DNA from: WHSW01 sp963767475
GTDB taxonomy: Bacteria; Actinomycetota; Thermoleophilia; Solirubrobacterales; 70-9
DNA length: 64,000 bases
Direction of reading: 5' to 3'
NCBI GenBank assembly: GCA_963767475.1
Contig: CAVYEI010000002.1
Span: forward strand, 1-64,000
In this document: positions 34,674-43,150 of the stretch, one piece after another
Layout: the number at the start of each line of letters is the position of its first letter
Position numbering within the stretch: position 1 is the stretch's first letter
The notes under the pieces: generated by a model
Told to the model about the DNA's origin: nothing
Seen by the model: only the letters and a program-made list of their open reading frames with translations
Databases searched by the model: none
Made by a program: the position numbers and the translations under genes

Positions 34674-37274
34674 TCAGGCGGCGGGCGAGATCCGGCGTAG
34701 TCCGGCCGACTCGAAGCGCCCGCCGACGACGTTGTCGGGGGCGCTGCGGCGAATCGCGACCAGCGCCGCGTCGTCGTCGCGGGCATGAGCGCCAAACGCC
34801 GAGAGCGCTCCGCGCACCTGCTCGACCGCGAGCTCGGGCGCGTCGCAGCCCGCGAGGCCGAGGCGCAAACGCTCGCTGCCGAAGCGCTCGCCGCCGTCGC
34901 CGCGCGCCTCGATCACGCCGTCGGTGTAGAGCACGAGCTGATCGCCCGGGTCGAGCGCGACGGCGACCGGCGGCCAGTTGGGCTCGTCGACCACCCCGAG
35001 CAGCGGGCCGGGCTTGCCGACCTGGGTCGCGGTGCCGTCTCGGACCAGCATCGGGTGGGGGTGGCCGGCGAGGTAGACGACGACGTCGGAGCTCTCCGAT
35101 TCGTCGTCGGGCAGAACCAGCATCGCGACCGAGCAGAGCGAGACGTCGTCACGACCGCGCAGGTTCTCGTCGAGTACGTAGAGCCCGGCAACGGGGTCCG
35201 CCGCGAGCGCGCCCGCAGTGCGGATCGTGTGCCGCGCCTCCGCGGTCAGGGCGGCCGCCGCCGCCCCCTTGCCGGAGACGTCGCCGAGCACCACCGCCCA
35301 GCCGCCCTCGACCGGGAAGACCTCGTAGAAGTCGCCGCCGACCTCGTTCACCTCGCCCGCCGGCTCGTACATCGTCGCCACCTCCCAGCCCGGCATCCGG
35401 GGCAGGCTCGGCGGCAGGAGCTCGCGCTGGAGCAGGTCGGCGACGCGAGCGCGCTCGTCGGCGAGGCGCGCATTCTCAATCGCGAGGCCCGCGCGCCCGG
35501 CGACCTCGCTGGCGATCGCGAGGTCGTGTGCATCGAACTCGCGCGCGCCCTGATGATTGACGAACACCAGCGCCCCGACCACGTTTCCGGCCGCCGTCAT
35601 CGGCGCCGTGAGCACCGAGCCCATGCCGAGGTCGCGAAGCATGGCGAGGTGTTCGGCGTCGACCGCGATCGATTGCAGCCACTCGTCGGTCGCCACGATC
35701 GTCTGCGCCTCGCCGGTGCGGATCACATCGCCGATCCGCGACGGCTCGTCGGGACGCAGCGGATAGCGCTCGCGAAGCTCGCGGATCAGCCCCAGTCGCG
35801 ACGGATCGCGATGGGTCATCGCCACCCGCTCGAGCAGGCCGGTGGGGCCGGGGACCTCGATCGAGCACCAGTCGGCGAACTCCGGCACCAACAGCTGAGG
35901 AACGCGTTCCAGGGTGGCGCGGTAGTCGCTCGAGTGGGTGACCAGCTCCCCGGTTCGCGCCAGCAGCCGGTTGGCGAACTCGGCGCGCTTGACGTCGGTG
36001 ACGTCCTCGATCGCCGTCACCGAGTACAGCACCTCGCCGGCCGGGCCCTTGATCGGCTGTGCCTTGGTCCGCGTCCAGCGTTCGCGCCCGGTCTCACGGT
36101 CGATCGCGCGCACGATCTGCGGCCCGCTCGGCCCGCCCGAAAGGGCGCGAATACCGGCCAGCGCCTCGGGCGGGAGCTCGTTGCCGTGCTCGTCGCGAAT
36201 CACGTAGCGATCGCGAATCGAGGCGCTCGGGGTTGCGATCGCGTCCTCGGGGGAGTCGTAGCCGAGCATCCTCGCGGCCGCCGGGTTCGCGAATACGAGC
36301 TCGCCGTCGGCGCCGTGGATGACGATCGCCTCGTCGAGGATCGACATCACGGTGTCCATGCGGCGCTCGATGCTCTCGAGGTCTGAGAACAGCCCCGCGT
36401 TGTCGAGCGCGAGGCCAATCCGGCTGGCGAGGATCTGGGCGAAGCGCACGTCCTCGGCCCCGTAGCGGCGCCCCGACCAGGCGCTGATCAGCGTCAGCGC
36501 CCCGAGGTTGCGATCGCGAGCGCGGATCGGGATCACGATCGAGGAGCGCAGTTTCAGCGAGCGCAGGAACTCGAGGTCGTCGGGCGAGCTCGCCATCCGG
36601 CGAAGCTCCTCGTCTCGGACCCGCGGCCACCACTGCGGGATGTGGCGCCAGCTGCGTTCGAACTCGACCAGCCACTGAGGCAGGGCGGGCGGGCGCGTGC
36701 GCATCCGCTCCTCGATCGCCGCCGAGTCCTCGCGCCCGCTGGCCCGGGTCGCGATCCGAGAGACGCGGCCATCGTGGATCGCATCGACCATGCAGATGTC
36801 GCTGAGCGCGGGCACGATCACCTCGGTCACCCGGCGCAGGGTCTCGGCGAGCGGCAGCGAGCCGTCGGCCACCGCGCCGACGGAGTCGAGCAGCCGCAGG
36901 CGCTCGGAACGCCCCGCCGAGCGCGAGCGAATCCAGGCGCCGGCGACCGCCAGGGCCGTACCGCCGGCGATCACCGCCAGTCGCACGATCTGCTCCGACT
37001 CCGCGGTCGCGTTCCAGCTCGGGCTCGCCGCCGCCGCCGCGATCGCGGCGAGGCCGACGCCGGCAGTGGCTCGCGGGCCGGCGACCAATGCAGCGACGAA
37101 GGGGGCGGCGACGAAGGTCCCGACGAGCGCCGCCGACTCTCGGGTCAGGGTGACGTCGGCGACTACGCAGACTGCGAGCGTCAGCAGACCGGCGAGGATG
37201 CCGAGGCGGTCATTGGTCGCCATCCAGGCAGCGCCGGGTCTCCACTCACGCAAACTACGGATTGTCCCTCTCAT
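34674..37274 (-). CDS. Membrane-anchored SpoIIE-type PP2C phosphatase with GAF and PAS domains
   Basis: The 866-residue protein has about three N-terminal membrane helices (24-110), a GAF-like domain (150-300; SSIVIPIRARDRNLGALTLIS), a PAS domain (305-430; AIVIHGADGELVFANPAAARMLGYDSPED), a second GAF domain (440-600), and a PP2C/SpoIIE domain (615-845). The phosphatase shows GGDFYEV, GDVSGKGAAAA, YTDGVIEARGD and DDDAALVAI, which supply the metal-binding Asp residues. Such RsbU/RsbP proteins dephosphorylate STAS anti-anti-sigma factors. A STAS gene diverges 90 bp away and a SigB/F-type sigma gene lies within 1 kb, so it is probably an input sensor of this module. Confidence 0.85.
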   Translation of the reverse strand: MRGTIRSLREWRPGAAWMATNDRLGILAGLLTLAVCVVADVTLTRESAALVGTFVAAPFVAALVAGPRATAGVGLAAIAAAAASPSWNATAESEQIVRLAVIAGGTALAVAGAWIRSRSAGRSERLRLLDSVGAVADGSLPLAETLRRVTEVIVPALSDICMVDAIHDGRVSRIATRASGREDSAAIEERMRTRPPALPQWLVEFERSWRHIPQWWPRVRDEELRRMASSPDDLEFLRSLKLRSSIVIPIRARDRNLGALTLISAWSGRRYGAEDVRFAQILASRIGLALDNAGLFSDLESIERRMDTVMSILDEAIVIHGADGELVFANPAAARMLGYDSPEDAIATPSASIRDRYVIRDEHGNELPPEALAGIRALSGGPSGPQIVRAIDRETGRERWTRTKAQPIKGPAGEVLYSVTAIEDVTDVKRAEFANRLLARTGELVTHSSDYRATLERVPQLLVPEFADWCSIEVPGPTGLLERVAMTHRDPSRLGLIRELRERYPLRPDEPSRIGDVIRTGEAQTIVATDEWLQSIAVDAEHLAMLRDLGMGSVLTAPMTAAGNVVGALVFVNHQGAREFDAHDLAIASEVAGRAGLAIENARLADERARVADLLQRELLPPSLPRMPGWEVATMYEPAGEVNEVGGDFYEVFPVEGGWAVVLGDVSGKGAAAAALTAEARHTIRTAGALAADPVAGLYVLDENLRGRDDVSLCSVAMLVLPDDESESSDVVVYLAGHPHPMLVRDGTATQVGKPGPLLGVVDEPNWPPVAVALDPGDQLVLYTDGVIEARGDGGERFGSERLRLGLAGCDAPELAVEQVRGALSAFGAHARDDDAALVAIRRSAPDNVVGGRFESAGLRRISPAA

Positions 37275-37364
37275 CGACCCTTCCCCTTCGCCCGGCAGCG
37301 ACTCGCCGGCGAGGATTCCAATTTACCGCCCCGCGCCACTTCGGTTGCCGCGCGCACTAAGATC

Positions 37365-37730
37365 GTGGCCTTGCCCACGCCATTTCAAGTTCAGGCGGAA
37401 TCAAACGCCTCCATGCATACGGTCAGCGTCTCGGGCGAGCTCGACCAGAGCACCGCGCCCGAGCTTCGCACCGTGCTCGCGGACGCGCTCGGCAAGAACG
37501 GCGGAGTGCTCGTCGATCTCAGCGATTGCGGTTTCATCGACTCGACCGGGCTCAGCCTGCTGGTCGAGACCAAGCGCCGGCTGAGCGAGGACGAGCGCCG
37601 CTTCGGCGTCTGCTGCGCGGATGCGGACGTCCGCCGGCTGCTCGAGCTGACCGGCATCGATCAGGCCATCGGCCTCTTCGATACCCGTGACGAGGCGATC
37701 GCGGCGCTCGCCAACGGCTCACCCGCCTAG
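37365..37730 (+). CDS. STAS-domain anti-sigma factor antagonist
   Basis: The 121-residue protein (GTG 37365; ATG 37413 is an in-frame alternative) has the STAS fold: HTVSVSGELDQSTAPELRTVLADAL, VLVDLSDCGFIDSTGLSLLVETKRRL, with Ser in FIDSTGL the expected phosphorylation site. In partner switching the dephosphorylated form binds the anti-sigma kinase and frees the sigma factor. It diverges from the SpoIIE-type phosphatase, its presumed activator. Confidence 0.85.
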   Translation: MALPTPFQVQAESNASMHTVSVSGELDQSTAPELRTVLADALGKNGGVLVDLSDCGFIDSTGLSLLVETKRRLSEDERRFGVCCADADVRRLLELTGIDQAIGLFDTRDEAIAALANGSPA

Positions 37731-37731
37731 G

Positions 37732-38313
37732 TCAGGACCGCACAGTGTCCGCGCGCTGGTCGGCGTGCACGCCCTCGGCGACCTCCTCGATCGTCTTCGC
37801 GCAGAACGCATCGAGGTCGTCGGGCTTACGACTGGTGACCAGCCCGCTGTCGACGTGCACCTCGCTGTCGACCCACTCGCCTCCGGCATTGCGGATGTCG
37901 GTCTGCAGGCTTGGAAACGAGGTCAGCGTGCGCCCCTCGACCACGCCGGCCTCGATCAAAAGCCACGGCGCGTGGCAGATCGCGGCAACCGGCTTCCCGG
38001 CCTCGAAGAAGGCGCGGGTGAAGGCGACCGCATCCTCGTCCGTGCGCAGATGGTCTGGGTTGGCGACGCCGCCCGGTAGCACGAGCCCGTCGTAGTCGGC
38101 GGCATCGGCGTCGGCCACCGCGGTCGTTGCCTCGAAGGTGTCGGCCTTGTCGAGATGGTCGAACGCCTGCACCTCGCCGGCCTCCGGGGCGATCAGCGCC
38201 GGCTCGCCGCCGGCCTGCTCGATCGCCTCCCAGGGGCGGGTCAGCTCGACCTGCTCGACGCCCTCGTTGGCGACGAGGAAAGCGATTCTCTTGCCCTTAA
38301 TCTGATCACTCAC
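37732..38313 (-). CDS. DJ-1/PfpI-family protein
   Basis: The 193-residue product starts at GTG 38313 after AAGGAG with good spacing. It has the PfpI features: KRIAFLVANEGVEQVELTRPWEAIEQAG with the active-site Glu, LPGGVANPDHLRTDE, and AICHAPWLLIEAG with the nucleophile Cys. Family members act as stress-linked proteases, deglycases or chaperones. Its start overlaps the end of the sigma factor gene by 8 bp, so it is translated from the same mRNA, suggesting a stress role. Confidence 0.85.
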   Translation of the reverse strand: MSDQIKGKRIAFLVANEGVEQVELTRPWEAIEQAGGEPALIAPEAGEVQAFDHLDKADTFEATTAVADADAADYDGLVLPGGVANPDHLRTDEDAVAFTRAFFEAGKPVAAICHAPWLLIEAGVVEGRTLTSFPSLQTDIRNAGGEWVDSEVHVDSGLVTSRKPDDLDAFCAKTIEEVAEGVHADQRADTVRS

Positions 38314-39166
38314 TTCGATCTCCTTTCGTCTCGTGGCTCGTCCTCCGACTACCCGGCGGAGTGGGGGGCGATTCATCGCCCTCCTCACCGCGGACTGCCG
38401 CCAGCAGCTTCCAAAGCGCCTTGCGGCTGATCCTCGAGATCTGCATCTGCGAGACCCCGAGGCGATCGCCGATCTCGCGCTGGGTGAGCTCGTCGACGAA
38501 CCGAAGCCGCAGCACCGCCCATTCGCGCTCGTCGAGACCGGCTGCATCGGACGCGAAATTCGACTCGACCCGGTCGAAGCCTGGGTCGTGCACGGGGAGC
38601 ATTTCGACCCCGGGTGTGGGATCGTGGTCCTCGTCGCGCCGGGGAGCGTCGAGCGAGACGGTGCGGCGGGCATGCGCTGCCTCGATCGCTTCGAGCACGT
38701 CCTCCACCGAGACGTCGAGGCTCTCGGAGATCTCAGTCGCCGTCGGCACGCGTCCCAGCTCCTCGGTCAGAGAAGCGGTCGCGTCGTCGACCTTCATCGC
38801 CATCTCCTGGAGCCCGCGAGGCAGGCGCACGTTCCAGACGTGGTCGCGGAAGTGGCGACGCAGCTCTCCGAGAATCGTGGGCACGGCATAGGCGGGAAAC
38901 GGCGAGCCCCGGGCCGGGTCGTAACCGTCGACCGCCTTGACCAACCCGAGCGCGGCGACCTGGGTCAGGTCGTCGAGCGATTCGGCACCGCGCCGGTAGC
39001 GCATCGCCAGCGACCGAGCCAGGGGCATGAAGCGCCGCGCCAACTCGTCGCGCAACTCCGGGGAGGGCTCGCGCGCGTAGCGACGCAGCAGCTCCTGCTC
39101 GGGCGCTTGGCCCGGCGCGAGCGTGCGCCGATCATCCGATGCGTCGCCGTTGGGCGTCGCCTGCAA
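38306..39166 (-). CDS. SigB/SigF/SigG-family RNA polymerase sigma factor
   Basis: The 286-residue protein has region 2 (ELARRFMPLARSLAMRYRRGAESLDDLTQVAALGLVKAVDGYDPARGSPFPAYAVPTILGELRRHFRD), region 3 (VRLPRGLQEMAMKVDDATASLTEELGRVPTATEI) and region 4 (LDEREWAVLRLRFVDELTQREIGDRLGVSQMQISRISRKALWKL). This is the group-3 general-stress type controlled by partner switching. A PfpI gene follows in the same transcript. No RsbW-like anti-sigma kinase gene is in the window. Recognition of GTTT/GGGTAT promoters is expected from the family, and two such promoters are found nearby. Confidence 0.88.
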   Translation of the reverse strand: MQATPNGDASDDRRTLAPGQAPEQELLRRYAREPSPELRDELARRFMPLARSLAMRYRRGAESLDDLTQVAALGLVKAVDGYDPARGSPFPAYAVPTILGELRRHFRDHVWNVRLPRGLQEMAMKVDDATASLTEELGRVPTATEISESLDVSVEDVLEAIEAAHARRTVSLDAPRRDEDHDPTPGVEMLPVHDPGFDRVESNFASDAAGLDEREWAVLRLRFVDELTQREIGDRLGVSQMQISRISRKALWKLLAAVRGEEGDESPPTPPGSRRTSHETKGDRSE

Positions 39167-39299
39167 CTCGACCTCCTGGGTTGTACGACCAGCGTGCTTC
39201 GCTAGTGGCCAACCCAGGTTGGGCGCGGCCCCTTGGGCAAGCTCAATTGTACCCGGGCGCCGTCTTTTTTAGTCGATCGCGGGAGCTGCGCGGCGGCCC
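39167..39299. other. Non-coding leader region between sigma gene and RNA gene
   Basis: This stretch is the upstream region of the sigma factor gene. It includes a run of six T (about 39265-39270) and CAACCCAGGTTGG, a short dyad. No protein-coding frame with a ribosome site is seen, and no clear promoter was identified for the sigma gene. The rest of the 331-bp gap is described in the next entries. Confidence 0.4.
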
Positions 39300-39325
39300 G
39301 TTTGAGCGTTCCGCGGAGCGGGTAT
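39300..39325 (+). promoter_or_regulatory. Sigma-B-type promoter of the structured RNA
   Basis: GTTTGA (39300-39305) and GGGTAT (39320-39325) are 14 bp apart, an almost exact match to the sigma-B/SigF consensus. Transcription would start about 10 bases further, at the GGGA that opens the RNA's outer stem. The gene for a sigma factor of this class starts 134 bp away on the other strand. Confidence 0.65.
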
Positions 39326-39334
39326 GGCAGGGTC

Positions 39335-39454
39335 GGGAGTCAGGCAAGGTCGGAGGAACCCCCCAACTCCGGCGCTGTCAAACAACTGAGATGACGGCGG
39401 TGCCTGGTCCCTCTCTGAGTGGTGTGACGAGCCCCGGAATATGCGGGGCTCGTC
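39335..39454 (+). ncRNA. Putative structured small RNA with C6 loop and terminator hairpin
   Basis: The segment folds as a compact three-way junction. The outer stem pairs GGGA/CAGGCA (39335-39346) with TGCCTG/TCCC (39401-39411) around a small internal loop. Hairpin 1 pairs CGGAG with CTCCG (39351-39371) around an 11-base loop holding six C. Hairpin 2 pairs CGCTGTCA with TGACGGCG (39373-39399), one pair being G-U on the plus strand but A-C on the other, so the plus strand is favoured. An 11-bp hairpin closes the transcript. C-rich loops of actinobacterial small RNAs may pair with Shine-Dalgarno sequences. No known class was matched. Confidence 0.55.
39426..39454 (+). terminator. Strong hairpin, probable terminator
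   Basis: GACGAGCCCCG pairs perfectly with CGGGGCTCGTC over 11 bp around a 7-base loop. No T-run follows, as is common in high-GC actinobacteria. It lies 43 bp before the lipoprotein gene. Confidence 0.6.
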
Positions 39455-39497
39455 GCGTGCCCGCGTGACGAACGCCGCTCCCGGCAGTATTGGCGAC

Positions 39498-39962
39498 ATG
39501 AGGCTGCTGCCGCTCTCCCTGATCGCGACCGCGCTCCTCGCCGCCGGCTGCGGCGACGACGATCCGCCGCCCGAGGCGCCACCGGAGTCCGGACCCCTGG
39601 TCACCTACGCGCGTTCGGGCGGCGTCGCCAGCGTGCCGGAGAGCCTCGTGGTCGAGGCCGACGGCGCGGCGACGGTCGTGGCCGGGATCGACGGCGCCCG
39701 GCTCAGCTTCAGGCTCTCCGAAGCCGAGCTCGAGCGACTGCGATCGGAGCTCGATGCCGCCGACTTCGAGAGTGTCGAGGATCCCCCGAGCCCGCCAACG
39801 TGCGCCGATTGCTACGTCTACGAGATCGTCTACGACGGGACCTCGATCTCCTACGACGACGCCAACCCGCCTCCGGAGTCGGTGGCGCACGTCGTCGCCA
39901 GCCTCGCCGCAATCACCAGCGACCACTACCCGCCCGACGCCTTCGAACCCGCCTCGGGTTAG
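39498..39962 (+). CDS. Small putative lipoprotein
   Basis: The 154-residue product has a lipoprotein signal with lipobox LAAGC (MRLLPLSLIATALLAAGC), then an acidic, proline-rich spacer and a compact domain (35-150) with a CADCYVYEIVYDG motif. No family is recognised with confidence. It follows the structured RNA and terminator hairpin, and precedes an SDR gene by 30 bp. Function unknown. Confidence 0.65.
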   Translation: MRLLPLSLIATALLAAGCGDDDPPPEAPPESGPLVTYARSGGVASVPESLVVEADGAATVVAGIDGARLSFRLSEAELERLRSELDAADFESVEDPPSPPTCADCYVYEIVYDGTSISYDDANPPPESVAHVVASLAAITSDHYPPDAFEPASG

Positions 39963-39992
39963 CGACCCGGAGGCGGCGGATACGCTGCGCCG

Positions 39993-40991
39993 GTGAGCGA
40001 TTCACCAGCGAGCGCCTTCGTCACCGGGGGCTCGGGATTCATCGGCGGGCGCCTGGTCAAACGGCTGGTGAGCGACGGATGCCGGGTCCGCGCCCTGGCG
40101 CGCTCGGAGACCTCGGCCGCCACGGTGGCCGGCCTCGGCGCCGAGCCGGTGCGCGGCGAGCTCTCCGACCCGGACTCGATCGCGGCCGGTGCCGACGGCT
40201 GTGAAGTCGCCTTCCACCTCGCTGCCCACCTCGGCCAGTGGGGGACCCGCGAGGAGTTCGTCGCCGGCAACGTGACCGGAACCGAGAACGCGCTCGCCGG
40301 CTGCCGCGAGGCGGACGTCAGGCGCTTCGTCCATTGCGGCACCGAGGCCGCCCTGCTCGCCGGCAAGCCGCTGCGCTCGATCGACGAGACCGCGCCCCTT
40401 CGTCCCGATTCGAAGGCGCACTACTCCTCGACCAAGGCGCTCGCGGAACAGGCGGTGCGGGCCGCTGCCGCGGAGGGCTTCGAGGCGATGGTGCTGAGAC
40501 CGCGCCTGGTCTGGGGCGAGGGCGACACGACGCTGCTGCCGGAGTTCGTCGCCGCAGCCGAGTCAGGCAAGCTCGTCTGGATCGGGGGCGGCGGCCACCT
40601 CACCGACACCACCCACGTCGACAACGTGGTCGAGGGGCTGCTTCTGGCCGCGGCCCGCGGGCGGGCGGGCGAGGCCTACTTCGTCACCGACGGCGAGCCA
40701 GTCATCTTCCGTGAGTTCATCTCCGAGCTGCTCGAGACCCAGGGTGTCGAGCCGCCGACCCGTTCCCTGCCGGCCTGGCTCGGGACCGCGATCGCCACCG
40801 GGTCCGAGGCGACCTGGCGGCTTCTGCGGCTCAAGGGCGAGCCGCCGCTGACCCTGCTGGCGCTCTGGCTTTCCTCGCACGAGTGCACGCTTGACATCTC
40901 CAAGGCGCGCGCCGAGCTCGGCTATGAGCCGGTGATCGACCGCGAGCGGGGATTGGCGGAGATCCGGGACCAAGCGGCCGCTGCTCGATAG
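39993..40991 (+). CDS. NAD-dependent epimerase / 3-beta-HSD-like SDR
   Basis: The 332-residue protein starts at GTG 39993 and reads AFVTGGSGFIGGRLVKRLVSDG (NAD site), VAFHLAAHLGQWG, and AHYSSTKALAEQAV with the YxxxK catalytic pair. The pattern is that of the 3-beta-hydroxysteroid dehydrogenase/isomerase branch of extended SDRs. A possible membrane contact lies near residues 255-275. Substrate unknown; it is a distant relative of the epimerase at 27.6 kb. Confidence 0.78.
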   Translation: MSDSPASAFVTGGSGFIGGRLVKRLVSDGCRVRALARSETSAATVAGLGAEPVRGELSDPDSIAAGADGCEVAFHLAAHLGQWGTREEFVAGNVTGTENALAGCREADVRRFVHCGTEAALLAGKPLRSIDETAPLRPDSKAHYSSTKALAEQAVRAAAAEGFEAMVLRPRLVWGEGDTTLLPEFVAAAESGKLVWIGGGGHLTDTTHVDNVVEGLLLAAARGRAGEAYFVTDGEPVIFREFISELLETQGVEPPTRSLPAWLGTAIATGSEATWRLLRLKGEPPLTLLALWLSSHECTLDISKARAELGYEPVIDRERGLAEIRDQAAAAR

Positions 40992-41049
40992 AGTGCGCCC
41001 GCGCGAGGCGCCGTGAGGAAGGCTTGTACGTGAAGGCAGGGAAGGTCGG

Positions 41050-43143
41050 ATGAGATTCGCCAGGACCGTGATGTCGGTTTCGTTCGCAGCGGCGCTGCTG
41101 GCACCGAACGCCCTCGCCGCGCCGGCCGGCCAGGTGCGGTCGGTGAGCGTCGACCCGGCGACCGTCGTCCACGCCGGCGAGGTGCGCGCGACCGTCGAGG
41201 TGACCAACCGGGGCGAGCGCCGCTCAAAGGCGCTCAATCTGCTGTTGAAGCTGCGCGCGCCCGACGGTAACAGCGGCCTGATGCTGACCAGCCGGCGAGT
41301 CGGGCGCCTGGCGCCGCGTGCCTCGCGTACGGTCGAACTAACGCCCGCGATCCCGGCCGACGCACCATCGGGCGACAGCACGCTGGTCGCCTGCCGTGCG
41401 AAGAAGGGGTCTGGCAATGCCTGCGGGGTCTCGCGCCAGACGACGCCGCTTCGGGTCCTCACCGCCGCCCAGCTGACGATCTCCCCGAGTCCGCACGGCT
41501 TCGGGACCCACGCCACCGGCTCGGACTCGCCGGCGCAGACGTTCACGGTCACTAACACGGGCGAATCCCCCAGCGGTGCCCTCGCCACATCGCTCGCCGG
41601 CGCCGAGCCCGCCCAGTTCACCAAGTCCGCCGACAGCTGCGCCGGCCAGACGCTCGCCGGCGGCGCCAGCTGCACGCTCGACGGCGCCTTCGCCCCGACC
41701 TCAGCCGGTGCCAAGAGCGCCGGCCTCGACGCAACTGCCACGCCCGGCGGGACCGCGACCGCGACCCTGAACGGCACCGGCGCCACCCCGGCCGACCTCC
41801 AGATCACGCCGAATCCGCACGGGTTCGGTACCCACGCCACCGCGACGACATCGGCGGCGCAGACGTTCACGGTCACCAACACCGGCGGCGTGCCCTCGGG
41901 GACGATCGCGACCTCGCTCGCCGGCACCGACCCCGGCCAGTTCACGAAGTCGGCCGATAACTGCAACGGCCAGACGCTCGGGCCCGGGCAGAACTGCACC
42001 GTGAACGCCGCCTTCGCGCCCAGTGCGACCGGCGCGAAGGCGGCGAGCCTCGACGCCTCGGCGACCCCGGGCGGCACCGCCTCGGCGGCCCTCTCCGGCA
42101 CCGGCGCGACGCCGGCCGACCTCGAGATCACGCCGAGTCCGCACGCTTTCGGAAATCGGGTGAACAACACGACCTCACCGGCTCAGACCTTCACCGTCAC
42201 CAACACGGGCGGCGTCCCCAGCGGGACGATCGCCACCTCGCTTGCCGGTACAGACTCGGGCCAGTTCACGAAGTCCGCCGACAACTGCAACGGCCAGACG
42301 CTCGCCGCAGGGGCGAACTGCACCGTCAATGCCGCCTTCGCCCCGACCTCCTCGGGCTCCAAGAGCGCGAGCCTGCAAGCGGTGGCCACGCCCGGCGGCA
42401 CGGCCTCGGCGTCGCTCTCCGGCACCGGCCAGACGCCCGCGAACCTGACGATCTCGCCGAGCCCGTACAACTACGGCAACGTGCTGCAGGGGACCACGGC
42501 GAGTAAGGAGTTCACGATCACGAACACCGGCGAGCAGGCCGCCGTGTTTGATTCGTTCCAAATCTCCGGGCCCAACTTCGCTCAGTTCAGTTTCGGGGCG
42601 GACGATTGCCCCGTGACGCTCACCGGGGGCGCCAGTTGCCACCTAACCGTCAACTGGGGGGCCGTCACCGGCGCGGCCAGCGCCACCCTCACCGTCAGCG
42701 GCTTTCCCGGCGGCTCACCGACCTCGGGCCTGACCGGCAACGCGGTGACGACACCGGTGAACCTGACGATGCCCCTGGGCGACATCAGCGGGAACAACAA
42801 CTTGGGCGCGCCGGGTGCGCAATCGGTACCCGTTGTGGTCACCAACACCGGCGCCGCCGACGCTCAAAACATGACTTACGACACGGTGCTCACCGGCGTC
42901 GTCGGTGACGTCCAAATGAACGCAATCGGGTTCGATCCCTTCGACCCCGACGGGCCTGGCGGCCCCGACCCGGCGTATCCGCCATGCGGGCAAGGGTTGA
43001 CGCTCGACGGCGGGGCCAGCTGCTCCTTCATCATCGGCGTCAGATCCACCACAGGCGGGACCGCCTGGGTCCTCACCGCGACGGCCACCACTGCCACGGA
43101 TCCAGGTTCATCCGTTTCGATGACCTGGACGGACACCCCGTAG
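41050..43143 (+). CDS. Secreted repeat protein with choice-of-anchor-D/ASH-like domains
   Basis: The 697-residue protein has a signal peptide (MRFARTVMSVSFAAALLAPNALAA), a CARDB-like N-terminal domain (30-140), four Ig-like repeats of 108 residues starting LTISPSP/LQITPNP/LEITPSP/LTISPSP, and a C-terminal Ig-like domain (575-697). Repeats share FTVTNTGGVPSGTIATSLAGT and GQFTKSADNCNGQTL with two Cys each. Domains of this kind occur in surface proteins. No wall anchor or membrane tail is visible. Function unknown; adhesion or surface structure is possible. Confidence 0.75.
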   Translation: MRFARTVMSVSFAAALLAPNALAAPAGQVRSVSVDPATVVHAGEVRATVEVTNRGERRSKALNLLLKLRAPDGNSGLMLTSRRVGRLAPRASRTVELTPAIPADAPSGDSTLVACRAKKGSGNACGVSRQTTPLRVLTAAQLTISPSPHGFGTHATGSDSPAQTFTVTNTGESPSGALATSLAGAEPAQFTKSADSCAGQTLAGGASCTLDGAFAPTSAGAKSAGLDATATPGGTATATLNGTGATPADLQITPNPHGFGTHATATTSAAQTFTVTNTGGVPSGTIATSLAGTDPGQFTKSADNCNGQTLGPGQNCTVNAAFAPSATGAKAASLDASATPGGTASAALSGTGATPADLEITPSPHAFGNRVNNTTSPAQTFTVTNTGGVPSGTIATSLAGTDSGQFTKSADNCNGQTLAAGANCTVNAAFAPTSSGSKSASLQAVATPGGTASASLSGTGQTPANLTISPSPYNYGNVLQGTTASKEFTITNTGEQAAVFDSFQISGPNFAQFSFGADDCPVTLTGGASCHLTVNWGAVTGAASATLTVSGFPGGSPTSGLTGNAVTTPVNLTMPLGDISGNNNLGAPGAQSVPVVVTNTGAADAQNMTYDTVLTGVVGDVQMNAIGFDPFDPDGPGGPDPAYPPCGQGLTLDGGASCSFIIGVRSTTGGTAWVLTATATTATDPGSSVSMTWTDTP
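41473..42768 (+). repeat. Tandem 324-bp coding repeats
   Basis: Four in-frame units begin at 41473, 41797, 42121 and 42445, exactly 324 bp (108 codons) apart. The first three are most alike; the fourth has diverged (SPYNYGNVLQGTTASKEFTITNTG). The even spacing suggests duplication by unequal exchange. Confidence 0.8.
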
Positions 43144-43150
43144 CGCGGCC

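Noticed and set aside
39335..39454. Assignment of the RNA to the actinobacterial 6C class
   Set aside because: 6C RNAs have two C-rich hairpin loops; only one loop here has six C.
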